DNA of 64,000 nt, from assembly GCF_011075055.1 (NCBI RefSeq), contig NC_058143.1:17000930-17064929 (forward strand), read 5' to 3'. The notes under the pieces were generated by a model. That model did not search any database and was not told where the DNA came from. It saw only the letters and a program-made list of their open reading frames with translations. Below, one piece after another: positions 1-16,177 of the stretch (position 1 is its first letter; the number at the start of each line of letters is the position of its first letter). The position numbers were made by a program, and so were the translations under genes. Origin of the DNA: Mangifera indica (lineage: Eukaryota; Streptophyta; Magnoliopsida; Sapindales; Anacardiaceae).

Positions 1-370
1 GCAATCCTGAATAAATTGTATTGCTTTCGAATATTGCATTATGAATTATTGCAAGGGTAACATCAACAACTCGCCAGTAATCATCCATGTCGAAGGATGC
101 GTCTGCTATTTTAATCATGATTTTAGCTTCAGATCCCCATGGGTCACTATTTGTTGCTTCTTCAGCCCACCTTCACAACGTCACCATTATTAAAATCAAG
201 CTATCTATATACACACAAAACAAATTATGGATAACATTTATTAACTGATGATTAATGAATGGAAATCCTGAAAATTATTTGTGTAAATCAGTTAAGGCGA
301 GCTTGTATTTCTCACGAGGAAAAGTAGATGCCTGCCACTTAATCTTATTTAGAAAGGTTCCCACAACCAT
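1..370 (-). pseudogene. ENTH-domain (epsin N-terminal homology) gene, partial or broken
   Basis: Read on the minus strand, 370 to 275 opens with ATG and encodes about 31 residues ending in stop. It contains FLNKIKWQASTFPREKYKLA and then ALTD, which resembles the first helix of plant ENTH proteins (a basic stretch followed by LALTD). A second block from about 170 down encodes WAEEATNSDPWGSEAKIM, then IADASFDMDDYWRVVD, the conserved ENTH core 'AT.SDPWG...I..ASF...DYWR'. An acceptor-like AG sits just upstream of 170. No good donor joins the two blocks: the first runs into a stop after ALTDLHK. After VVDV the expected helix is absent or starts outside the window. ENTH proteins bind phosphoinositides and clathrin adaptors in vesicle traffic. 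Either this is a decayed gene, or it is a divergent gene whose remaining exons lie left of the window. Its position beside a CK1-like gene fits the Arabidopsis order. Family is fairly sure; intactness is doubtful. Confidence 0.6.
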
Positions 371-2535
371 ATACCTCAAACTCTTTAACCAATGCTAGAT
401 TAATATGCATTTATATATATACCTAATTATCTGGGACGTTTTAGTTTCAGTTACTGAAAGCTAATCTGAGTTACAAAAAGGAAGAGTTCTTCCACATACT
501 AACTGGAAAACTCTTTCCAATCAGTCATTTTAATCCATGGTAATGCTTCCAAGAAATCAAGCAATTGTATTTATGATAGAAACAAGTGTGATTTTAGATA
601 AAATATAATGGGGGATGTAGTGAACAGAGATGTGACTAGTATTACAGATTTGATAACCAAATGATTTTTCATATGTGAAAAGCTAGTATACCCTTGATAT
701 TATTGTGAGACTAATTATTGGTTAAGCTTAAAATCAGGTTCTGCAAATACCCATGCCCATGGATTTTGAGTATTTATAGCCTCCTCAACTAATCAGTGAA
801 TGAATTTACCCTAACCTTGTATTTTGATGGTGGCCTGAGCCTCCAGTCTAAAACCATCATGGTATATATGCGAATTAAGAGAGAAATTCTAATTGGATGA
901 ATATGTAATGTAAAATAATAGATAGATTAAAGGAAATAGAAAAGAAAGAAATAGGTTTTTCGTGTTATTATGTTTTTCTTAAATTCAAGTCTTATAATAT
1001 AAGCTATAAGATTTAGGGTTTAATCTCAAAAGAATAACTATTTCTCACCCGAATTTTACCACAATAATAAGTTGTAATCCTTAAAGTTAAAAACAACAAA
1101 TTCTCATTTTTTTGTTAATAAATTTCAATATATTTTAAGAGAAAATAAGAAAAAAAAATGAAATTACTCTTATTAAATTTTTTTTGTTTTTTTGCTTAAG
1201 ATGAAAAAAATAATAGGAAAGAATTACAATTTTTCTTCTATGAATAATAAGTATAAACATCAATGAGCACTTGAAGCCAATAAATCCGATCTAATGGAGA
1301 GATAGTTGAAGAAGTGATAAAACCCTATACATTTTTCTTACAAAACCAATCAACTATAATTTTTGAAATAATTTTTGGGTCTCATATGAATGTCAATCAG
1401 TCTCCTATTTGAATTACTAAATAAAAACTCTCCTGGATAATCAAACGAGCAATTAGATATTATGCACGTACTATCTAATACTTACATAAAATTACAATAA
1501 TATTAGAATGAATCGTCCACTTGGGAATGAAAATACCAAGAACTGGTTTTGTAAATATAAAATTTGATTAATAAATTCATATATAGTATCTATAGATACA
1601 CCAATGAAGTTGAAAATATTTTATAAAATTTCATGATTTCACTGATTTTCCAGTAATCATGTTATGGAAGCAAATCAACGATGACACCAACTTTAATTTA
1701 TACCGAAGCGATGCTACGTGCATATAATTTTAAAGGTTAAAATGCTTATTCTCACTCAAAGTTTAATGTATTCCTAAACTTACCTGTGAACTTTTAAAAA
1801 TACAAACGTGCACTTATTTGTTATTAAAGTTAACAAAATTCGTTAGTTCTAAGAGTAAAATTATTAGTTAATTAATAATACCAAAAAAATAAATTTTTAC
1901 CTTTTTTTCTCTTCTAAACCCTAAAAACTAACAATTTTATCTAAGATTAAACTTTAAAAAGTTGTATTTCCCTCGTAGGGTTTCAACTTTCTAACAAATC
2001 TTCTCCCTCTTCGGCAACCGGCACCCTCCAGTCCTCTCTCTCCCTTATTTTGAACTCATTTTCTCTAGTTAAATGATAATTTTACTCATAAAACTAATGA
2101 ATTTTGTTAACTTTAATAACTTATAGATAAATATTTGGATTTTGAAACTTTGTAAATAAGAGTTTAAGAATATACTAGACCTTGGGGCAGAATAAGTCTT
2201 TTGGCCTAAATTTGAATATTTAATTAAACATACAATATGTGTTAATATATAATTAGGTGTTAATTTATTTTTAATTCATAATCTAAATTACTGAATAAAC
2301 ACATTATTTTATTTGCAATGTGTGCTTGTTTTTTTTAATAGAATATGAATCCGTTCTGCTTACAATTAATCTATCATCTGTTATTAAAAAAAAAAAAGAG
2401 AGAGAAAAAATAATTAAAATTCCCATTAAAACAAATAAATGAAAATGCAATACCATAAACATCAGAGAATTTAATTTAGCTATGTGGAAATGAGCATAAA
2501 ATCATTAAAACCACGAAACCCTAATTCTAATAATT
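371..2535. other. Intergenic, AT-rich, no gene seen
   Basis: Between the ENTH remnant and the C2H2 gene I see no coding region with family resemblance. The stretch holds AT-rich DNA, several A/T homopolymers (around 1150-1200 and 2386-2400) and one complete Mutator-like MITE copy (1735-2206, listed separately). The last few hundred bases before 2536 would carry the 3' UTR of the zinc-finger gene. Confidence 0.6.
1735..2206. mobile_element. MITE family A, complete copy (Mutator-like, non-autonomous)
   Basis: The right end reads, on the minus strand, as GGCCAAAAGACTTATTCTGC. The left end (GGTTAAAATGCTTATTCTCA) is a degenerate copy of the same terminus, so the element has terminal inverted repeats of about 25 bp. 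The 10 bp on either side (1725-1734 and 2207-2216) agree at 8 positions, compatible with the 9-10 bp target duplications of Mutator-like elements, though AT-richness weakens this. The interior has a C/T-rich segment (about 1960-2050) not shared with the other copies. No transposase is present. Confidence 0.6.
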
Positions 2536-3063
2536 TCACAGCTTCAATGTCAAATCCAACATCTCTGAATCAAAAATATTGCCATCTTCCCTCGCTGCAA
2601 GATGATTTGCAGGGATGGTATTGTGATGCGACTGATTAAGAAATGGCTTGGTGAAGTCTCTAGCTGGCTCTGCAGCCGCCATTCTCCACTGCATCTCCAC
2701 CTGCACTTGCCTAGACTTATAATCAGGAGGCAACTGTGACCCTAACGCCCCCATAGACAATGAAAGCCACGACGGCGGAACCGGTAATCGATCAGCCAGG
2801 GCACCATGAAGAAAAGGGTTTCTCTTCTTTGCAAAGAAATCTCTTTGGGCCTGCTCTTGTCGTCTTCTTGAAGCAACAACACTCTCGTATTCAGCAGTAT
2901 GAGTATAAATATGGTTTATGAGAGATCGATTGCTTAGAAAAACTTGATCACAAATTCGGCAAGCGATTTGTGTAGAAGCAAAAGGTCTTTTACAAACATG
3001 GTTAAGTTCATGCACGTTGTTTTCATTTCCATGCATCATCTTGCTCCAACCAAATTCTGCCAT
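2536..3063 (-). CDS. Single C2H2 zinc-finger protein with C-terminal EAR motif
   Basis: This is a 175-residue intronless open frame. One classical finger is present: C35, C38, H51, H55 (C-x2-C-x12-H-x3-H). The plant-specific QALGGH core is missing; the finger helix reads SNRSLINH instead. The protein ends in LDLTLKL, an LxLxL-type EAR motif, which in plant C2H2 proteins recruits TOPLESS-type co-repressors. The middle (about 60-160) is basic and then low in recognisable structure. By family logic it would be a nuclear transcriptional repressor; targets are unknown. The first ATG of the frame is used and the finger lies close behind it, as usual for short single-finger proteins. A second in-frame ATG pair at residues 9-10 is possible. 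I cannot place it in the Arabidopsis collinear block, so it may be an insertion relative to that order. Confidence 0.8.
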   Translation of the reverse strand: MAEFGWSKMMHGNENNVHELNHVCKRPFASTQIACRICDQVFLSNRSLINHIYTHTAEYESVVASRRRQEQAQRDFFAKKRNPFLHGALADRLPVPPSWLSLSMGALGSQLPPDYKSRQVQVEMQWRMAAAEPARDFTKPFLNQSHHNTIPANHLAAREDGNIFDSEMLDLTLKL

Positions 3064-4925
3064 TGTTAATAAATGAAAACTTGCAGAGAAAGCAAAAAGA
3101 CTGGCGGAGGAATGAATGAATGAACCTTAGATTGATTATGAATTTATGGGCGCGGCGGCTGGGGATTGGATTGCCAATTGGATGCATTGCAAAATGATGA
3201 TTACAGTAAAATGACAGCCATGAAAATTTCATAAATTAAAAAAAAAAAAATCTAATGAGATTGATTTGGTGAATTCATCAGATTTAATTAGATTGTAACA
3301 TAATTGTAAATATGTTTCTTTAATTTGATTATAAAGTTGCCAATTTTTTGATAAATTTTTTTCCTTTTTAACTTTTTCAAATAACACAATTACCAACATT
3401 AATTTCGGCTTTTATTTCTGATTAGGGCGATTTGGAAATGACACACAACACAACTCTTGCTAGATTAATACTTTATGATATACTTCCATAATTGAAAAGA
3501 AGATACCTATGTAAACAGTAAATATTAGTATAAGTTGTATTATTATTAAAACTTCTAAATAAAATTTATAAAACAAGGTACGTCTAATTTAAGTGTTTAA
3601 TTAAGTAATAAAACGATACGTTATTATGTGATTGGTTGATTTTGAATTAATGATAAAAAAATACCAATTATATGGTGAGATATTATCTAATTATCAATTG
3701 AATACTTAAAACTGAGTATATATAGTAGTGCTCTCAAATAATATTGCCAATTTAATTAAGGCCAAAAGACAGAACCATAAAACCATTGAAACCCTGTCAT
3801 CATACCATAACATGAGTATTACCACTCAAGGGTTAGAATTTGTACAGACACTGACACTCAGTTTCGCTCACTTTAAGTGTACATGGTTTTGGTTTTGACC
3901 TCCCATTGTCTGTACATAGTTTTGCTCAAATAATATTTCCAATTCAACAACATATACTGTATCATAAAAGTGTTTTTTTTTTTTTTTAAAGAATAGTGCG
4001 ACATTTTCCCAATCAAACTGATGAAAATGCATCCAAGTTCTCTCTTTTATAACTGTTTGATGGTTATAAATAAAGAAATATGCTAAAATAAAACATGAAT
4101 ACTGTGATTTTGTAAGTTTCAGGGTCTTACATGCAATATGCCATCTGCAAAGCATGAAAAGCCCTCATACAGTTGCAGACAGAATCTTGCCTCTATTGAT
4201 TATGCACAACGTCTGACATTGAAACCCTGGTTAAAATTGAATCTGTAGATCCTCAACGTTATCCCTGTTTCCGCTCTTGAATGATAATAATTTGGTTAAT
4301 TGAAATTTAAACCCTTTTTACCCAAACACAGCTCGTTTCTAAAGAAAGCATGATTGCATTATAAATGAAGATCTAAAGTTGATGTGGAGTTACACATGCT
4401 AACCACTTCTGTGAGTTTAGTGGGTGACAAAATAATGATACAAAATACAAAAAGCAAAACCTTTTGCCGAGTCAAAGTGAGCTGCACCATAAAAAGTTTC
4501 AAATGTACAAAGTTGCATAACACAATGTAAACAATTACAGAAAAAGAGTACAATAGATGTCTTTAACAAAGTTTTCCTGCCAGGAAAATATAACAAAGTT
4601 GGTTTATTACAACTACTCGTGCTTCAGATTTATGAACAATTCTCTAGAGTGAAATCATTTTATCTCTTCCTCTCACAAGTCTAATATAGCATTTATAATG
4701 GCATGAATCTGGCAAGAATCCTTGATAAGATATAGAGAAGAGAGCGGTTTGATATATCTTTTTAAGGGATATGCTTTGTGAAGCTATGGCTGTTGATGGA
4801 TAGGAGTCCAGTAATGGATACACATATACAAAGTACCATAAAAACATTACAGTACTGGGATCTTGATAGGAGCCATAATGGAAAACTTCACCCGACACAT
4901 TTTTCTTACCAGATGGGATATGTTC
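3064..4925. other. Intergenic between C2H2 gene and CK1-like gene
   Basis: No gene recognised. The right part (about 4560-4925) directly follows the CK1-like stop codon and is probably its 3' UTR. The left part would hold the zinc-finger 5' leader and promoter. GGCCAAAAGAC at about 3761 resembles a family A MITE terminus but has no partner. Long A/T homopolymers lie at 3240-3250 and 3973-3988. Confidence 0.55.
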
Positions 4926-10669
<5,744 letters not shown>

Positions 10670-11970
10670 GGATCTATCTTAAAGCGGATCAAAAAAATAT
10701 GACTGAACAGAATCTCACCCTTCTTTTTTCACTAGCTCATATCACAATCAGATTCATTTAGCAAACAAAACTTCGTGGTTTCAGATCCACCAAAATTATG
10801 TATAAAAAGCAGAGACAATACCAATTAGAGAAAACATTTTATAATCTATCTTAAACTGTACAAAACGAACTATGAGGTTGCTTAAAAAAGCAAGCAATAC
10901 CCATTTGTCAGTAAAGGCATGGATCACTAAAATACATTTTCTTGGAAAGTTTCCAAAGGGAAAAGAGATGGAATTTGGAAGGTGTAAATGTATAAAGATG
11001 GAATATTTATTATTTTTGTTTTTAAGGAGAGAAAATAGAGAGAGAAGAATCTAAAGCAAACGAAAATCGTGGCAAGAATTCGGGGAGTAGAATCGGATCT
11101 ATGTTTGGGACAAGGATTGAGTTGTAGCTAGAGTTAAATTTAAAGTCAGAATTTTCTCGAGAAAATATATAAGAAAGTGAGGAAAAGCAGTATTAGGAGG
11201 AGAGAAAGAGAAAGCTAAGGGAAACGGATGATGATGATTGATGTATGAAAAACCGGACGATAAATGGATTTTTGTTTTTATTTATTTAAATTTTTATGCA
11301 TCGTAATTGATAACTAACTATTTATTTATTAATAAATTATATCAAAAATCTTAAATTAAACATTTGCTAAAAAAATTTAAAATATTTTTGGTGGGGCTTC
11401 GACATATTTTATTATCATTTGATTTGGACCATTTGGCTATGATGTGCAATCATTATCAAAGCCTACAGAATATTTTAAGAATTTTTATTTCTCTTTATCC
11501 TAAAATTTTTAATATTTTCTTTTATTGCAAAAATTTGAATACTTAAACATCATCAATATATTTTTTAATTATATATATAAATATATTAAATTAATAAAAT
11601 TAATTTCTTTCAAATATTATAAATAATATATATTAATCATTTTAATATACATAATAAAAATATGAATAAATTTAAAAAATATAAATAATCTAAAAACATA
11701 AAAATATATTAGTATTTTAAATAAATATATTAATATAAAAAATAAAAACAAGGACAAAGAGAATATAAATGTATCTTTTTTCTTGATTACAGGATATTTT
11801 TCATCTTTATCTTTATTTTTTTTTCATTTCTATTAGAAAATTTTTTCTCATTAAAATCGAAGAGGACTAGAGGCTCTAAATTCGAACCGAAATTATTATT
11901 TATAATAGCCAATTTTCTTTATAAGCTTTTGTGGTTTTTTGAATTTAATCCAAAATCTTAATATATGGTC

Positions 11971-12236
11971 ATTAATGTAACATCTCTGGTCCAATAATCT
12001 GGTCCACTGTCAAGATATTTTTCATTTTGGACACACAGTCTATCATGGTTTTACTATCCATCATGGGTTTGTTAATGGGCTTTGCAACCCAAAACATGTC
12101 TTGACAGTTAAAGAGTTCACAAACTATTTAACCACTCAAATTCTCTCACTACTAACCAATGTGAGATACATACACAGACCCAATATTTCTTCCGTGTTTT
12201 GTCGATGTGGGATTCGCCTAAGGGTATCACAATTAA
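11971..12236. mobile_element. TRIM-like solo LTR, 256 bp, with 5 bp target duplication
   Basis: The segment 11976-12231 starts TGTAACATCTC and ends GGTATCACA (TGT...ACA ends). It is flanked by the exact direct repeat ATTAA at 11971-11975 and 12232-12236. The part near the right end, with 'ccaatgtgag' and 'gatgtgggattcgcc', resembles the LTR ends of short terminal-repeat retrotransposons in miniature. No tRNA-Met primer-binding site follows, so this is a solo LTR. It carries no 5S-like segment as in Cassandra elements that I could see. Confidence 0.65.
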
Positions 12237-12634
12237 ACTATAAACAAGTAATTAATTCTTAATGATTTTAATTTACTATTATAAGGTAAACTAGTAACCT
12301 AACTTTGTTAACTTATTGACAACTAATCAGAAACAGCTTTGTCACATCTTACACCACTTTTCTCTGTCTTTCTAACTAAAAGTAAATTTCCAGTACCTCT
12401 ACAAGGTATGCAAAACTAAAATCCGTCCCACATATTTGAAAAATGTCAACAATACCCATGTCATTAGACATAACAAAGTTCATTGCAATTAATCCTTCAC
12501 TAACTAAAGGTAGAATGATTGAAACGTTTTTGTTACATTAGACAATGAGAGCGTCCTCGATGACCCGAATGATTTTTGTTCATTAATTTGGTTTGATTCT
12601 ATATATTAACTCCTTGTATTTGTATTACAATAAA

Positions 12635-12790
12635 ACTATATATACCCACTTTAAATATATAAATAGATACATGTTTGATATATATTATCACGTAATTTGA
12701 TTATTTTAAATTTAAAATAAAATAATATCTAATCATATAAATATGTTTTTAATTATATACCTATTTATATACACGAAATAAATACATATA
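12635..12790. repeat. Palindromic AT-rich MITE family B, copy
   Basis: An AT-rich block of about 155 bp begins near ACTATATATACCCAC and ends near TATATACACGAAATAAATAC. An internal inverted segment pairs AATTTGATTATTTTAAATTT with a later AAAATAATATCTAATCAT-like half. It resembles the other family B copies listed. Boundaries are approximate. Confidence 0.4.
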
Positions 12791-13257
12791 ATATTGTTCT
12801 TCGTATTAATGTTTATATATTTAATCTCAATTGTTTATTTTTACTCAACTTTGTATTACATTAAATTGAATTTCCCTAGAGTAAAATTATTTTCTCGTCA
12901 CCCACCGGTCCTATGAATAGGAAAAGGCAATAAAAAAAAGGGGGAGGCTAGTGGGTGCAAATTGGCAGTAAAGGTAAGCTATGGGGGTAGGGGGATATTC
13001 CATTGGTTTGGAAGCAGACGAATAGTTGGTAATGGAATTGACTTAATTATTGTTTATTTGTGAACATTTGTGGTCCAAATTTAATTAGACCAATTTGCTT
13101 TCCCTTTTTTATTGGCCTTATGGTGGGCCAACAATTGGGCCCTATATTTTTAAGAGATAGCCTGATTGAACGACCCAATCAATTATTGATCTTGTTTTGG
13201 GCCACACAGGCATTATGTAAAACCTATATCTTATTTTATTCTAATTTTATACATAAA

Positions 13258-13365
13258 TAATAATATATTATTATATGATTAAATGATATTTTATTTTTAA
13301 TTTAAAATTATTTAATCATATTATAATATATTATTATTTACGTGAAAAATTATATATATAATACT
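13258..13365. repeat. Palindromic AT-rich MITE family B, copy
   Basis: A near-perfect hairpin: AATATATTATTATATGATTA on the left is answered by TAATCATATTATAATATATT on the right, with a TTTTTAATTTAAAATT-type centre. This is the cleanest copy of the core of family B. Confidence 0.55.
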
Positions 13366-13849
13366 ACTAGTCAATTATTGCTTTATATATAAGGTAGAGA
13401 GAGAAAAATAGGCTCCTTTTACTATTAGAAATTTTATTATGGTTTACAATTTGTAATTGAGTTAATTGCTGCCTCTCATCAAGACTCATGAAGAGTTATA
13501 TCTTCTGCCTTTTTATTCAAGTGAGGAACTAGCAAAATGCTTACAGAATTCATATAAACTACAAATTTGATCAGATAAAAAAATGTTATAAAAGTATGAT
13601 CTAAACATCAAGATACATAATGAAATTTCTTTATTTTCCCCTCCAATGTGTTTAACATTAATAAATGATCTTGAAAAATATATACATTTGATGTGGGGAT
13701 AGCTAACCTCCATTTTGCAGTTCATTTACTGAGAGCTCAACTATAAATTCTCTGGATATGAACCTTCTCTGAAATAGGATGCTCAGAGTAGATCAATGCA
13801 GACTATAGCAAAAGAATTATTAAAGCTAATGAAGTCTCAATTTGAACTG

Positions 13850-16177
13850 TTACCAGTAATCTCCACATGAACACTTTCCATCCTTGAAATGATGAAATCT
13901 GCTGTTGTCCCTCACAATTATCTCTCTTTGGACAATTTTTGATATGAACTTCGTTGCAGTGTGGCAGTCCCCGCAGACCCGAAGGTTCTTTATTACTCGA
14001 ATTGTTGTCCCAGCAGGAGTGCTAATGATGCCAAATGCTATCGCGAGTCTCTCACTATGGTAGCACAGCAAGTATTTCTTTTGCTCCTCGTCAACGTCAT
14101 GGAGAACCTCTTTGGTGTCGGGAACATACCCTTCTTGTTCCATCCGGTCCAAAAGATCTTTCAGAGCCTCATTTATTTTGTCATAAAAAGGATGGGATTC
14201 ATCTCCCGCAGCAAAAGCATGAACCTTGTTTTTTACTTCAATCCAGCTGCAAGCTGGTGTTTTTTTCATTCCCTTTCTTTTCATAGAGATTCTCACCCTA
14301 GCTGCGTCTTTGTATCTTCGAGCAGCAGAATAAATGTTTGCCAAGAGAACATAAGCTCCCATGTTGTTGGGATCAATCATAAATATTTTATCAGCAATCT
14401 TCTCAGCTAACTCAACATTCTTGTGGACTCTACAAGCAGACAATAATGTTGACCAAACACTCCCAGTAGGTCCTACACGCATGCTAGATATGAAATCATA
14501 TGCTTCTTCCAACTTGCCTGCGCGACCAAGAAGGTCTGCCATTGCAGCATAGTGTTCTAGATCTGGAGCAATACCATAATTCTGGATCATACTATTGAAA
14601 AAATTCCAAGCTCTGTCTATTAAACCAGCATGACTACAAGCGGTTAATACTGCCACATATGCCACAGAGTTTGGTTTCACTCCCTCCTGTTCCATTTGTT
14701 CAAACAAGGAAATGGCATCATGGGCATGCCCATGCAAAGCATGTCCCATTATAATGGCTGTCCATGACACCATGTCATGGAGCTCCATTCTATCAAATAT
14801 AAATCTTGCTAAACTAATATTCCCACATTTGGCATACATGTCCACAAGTGAGCTGGCTATAAACACATTATCATCAAATCCATTCCTCATTATGTATCCA
14901 TGTAGCTGCTTCCCAAGATGTAGTGTTGTCAAATGGGCACAAGCTGGAATGATACTAGAAAAAGAAATATGTCTTGGTTTTATTTTAGCCATTAACATCT
15001 GCCGAAAGAATTTGATTCCTTCATCAAAAAAACCATTCTGCACACATCCTGCAACAATTGAGTTCCATGAAATCCCATCTCTTTGAGGTAAGAGATAAAA
15101 TACCCGACATGAATCCCCCATTCGTGCACACTTTGCATACATGTCTATTAAGCTACTTCCAATGAACACATCCATATCTAATCCATGCCTAATAGAGTAA
15201 CCATGGATCTCCTTCCCCTTAACAACATCTACATACTCTGCAAATATCGGAAGGACACTTGACAAAGTAAATGAATCAGGCTTTAAGTTACCATTCCCCA
15301 TTTCCCTAACCATCTTTAAAGCATCTTCGTATAACCCATTTCGAGCAAGTCCCACAATCATAGTATTCCATGAAACAAGATCCCTGATTGGCATTGTTTC
15401 AAATACCTTCCTCACGTTATCGATTTGCAAAGGCTTAATTCCATTACTTGTTCTTCGACAAGAGTGATCATCAGCTTGCCAGCTTCCATTATTAGAGCTT
15501 AAGTCATCACTTATTCCATCTAAACTAACAGTAGATGCAACATTCGCAACCTGTTTCTCAAATTTGTGTCCCAAATCCGTAGTACTATTGTTAAACTCAC
15601 TGTCACTAACTAAACCATAAGTTAATTCACCATTCACATTTCGTTCGGGCATTTTATCAAGCACTGCATGATCATAAAATTTGCCTCTACCACTCACTCC
15701 AAAACCCAAGCATTGGAATTTTGCATACATATTCATGAGAGCATTATTAGTGTACAAATCAAAATCCACACCAAGCCTAATAATGCAGGCATGGACAGAT
15801 TCACCAAACCTAAAGTCCACCAACAAAGTGCATGACTTTAACACTGAAGGGAACACATTATGATCTGGGTACACTCCAGAACCCATCATTTTAACAAAAA
15901 ACAGCAATGCCTGAACAAAAAGGCCATTATCAGTGTAGCATCTGATGATGGATTTCCAGGCAAGTGAAGAGGGCGGTGAACGGAGAGTGTTAAAGAGACA
16001 AATAGAGTCATGTAACAGGTTAAGATTGGTATAGATCGAGAGAAGTTTGGATATGTGAGAGGGAGAGTTGGGATATATGGTTTTGAAGATTTGGGCATGG
16101 AGTTGTTTGGCCTGGGATTTGGATGTTATTCTAGTTGGGTCTTTCAGGAGGTTTATAAGGACTTTTGTGGGTGTCAT
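13850..16177 (-). CDS. Pentatricopeptide repeat protein, PLS class with E and DYW domains
   Basis: This is a 775-residue protein from one exon, as is usual for plant PPR genes. Repeated PPR units run from about residue 40 to 600, with recurring blocks such as [13 protein letters not shown] and MYAKCGN. E/E+ motifs follow, then a complete DYW domain with the deaminase-like zinc site: HSE ([12 protein letters not shown]) and the later CGDCH, ending in the diagnostic triplet D-Y-W. Such proteins bind organelle transcripts and carry out C-to-U RNA editing in mitochondria or plastids. The sequence, including [15 protein letters not shown] and [13 protein letters not shown], closely matches the Arabidopsis protein At3g23330 as I remember it. 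A non-PPR insertion of roughly 90 residues (about 155-250, Ser/Asn/Asp-rich) interrupts the repeat tract; a shorter one exists in that relative. The N-terminus ([13 protein letters not shown]) could be a transit peptide. Target transcript is unknown. Confidence 0.95.
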   Translation of the reverse strand: MTPTKVLINLLKDPTRITSKSQAKQLHAQIFKTIYPNSPSHISKLLSIYTNLNLLHDSICLFNTLRSPPSSLAWKSIIRCYTDNGLFVQALLFFVKMMGSGVYPDHNVFPSVLKSCTLLVDFRFGESVHACIIRLGVDFDLYTNNALMNMYAKFQCLGFGVSGRGKFYDHAVLDKMPERNVNGELTYGLVSDSEFNNSTTDLGHKFEKQVANVASTVSLDGISDDLSSNNGSWQADDHSCRRTSNGIKPLQIDNVRKVFETMPIRDLVSWNTMIVGLARNGLYEDALKMVREMGNGNLKPDSFTLSSVLPIFAEYVDVVKGKEIHGYSIRHGLDMDVFIGSSLIDMYAKCARMGDSCRVFYLLPQRDGISWNSIVAGCVQNGFFDEGIKFFRQMLMAKIKPRHISFSSIIPACAHLTTLHLGKQLHGYIMRNGFDDNVFIASSLVDMYAKCGNISLARFIFDRMELHDMVSWTAIIMGHALHGHAHDAISLFEQMEQEGVKPNSVAYVAVLTACSHAGLIDRAWNFFNSMIQNYGIAPDLEHYAAMADLLGRAGKLEEAYDFISSMRVGPTGSVWSTLLSACRVHKNVELAEKIADKIFMIDPNNMGAYVLLANIYSAARRYKDAARVRISMKRKGMKKTPACSWIEVKNKVHAFAAGDESHPFYDKINEALKDLLDRMEQEGYVPDTKEVLHDVDEEQKKYLLCYHSERLAIAFGIISTPAGTTIRVIKNLRVCGDCHTATKFISKIVQREIIVRDNSRFHHFKDGKCSCGDYW

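Larger units (their letters stand above)
10670..13849. other. Intergenic between CK1-like promoter and PPR 3' end
   Basis: The right flank of the CK1-like start (about 10670-11250) holds its leader and promoter, with GA-rich stretches. Beyond it lie very AT-rich DNA (11270-11760), a TRIM-like solo LTR (11976-12231) and two copies of palindromic family B (about 12635-12790 and 13258-13365). No coding gene is recognised. The last 300 bp before 13850 probably carry the PPR 3' UTR. Confidence 0.55.

Noticed and set aside
3759..3772. GGCCAAAAGAC as another family A element
   Set aside because: Only 11 bases match and the following sequence departs from the family, so it may be chance.
11860..11905. 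Possible tRNA B-box-like sequence (AATTCGAACC)
   Set aside because: No A box at the right distance and no cloverleaf could be drawn.
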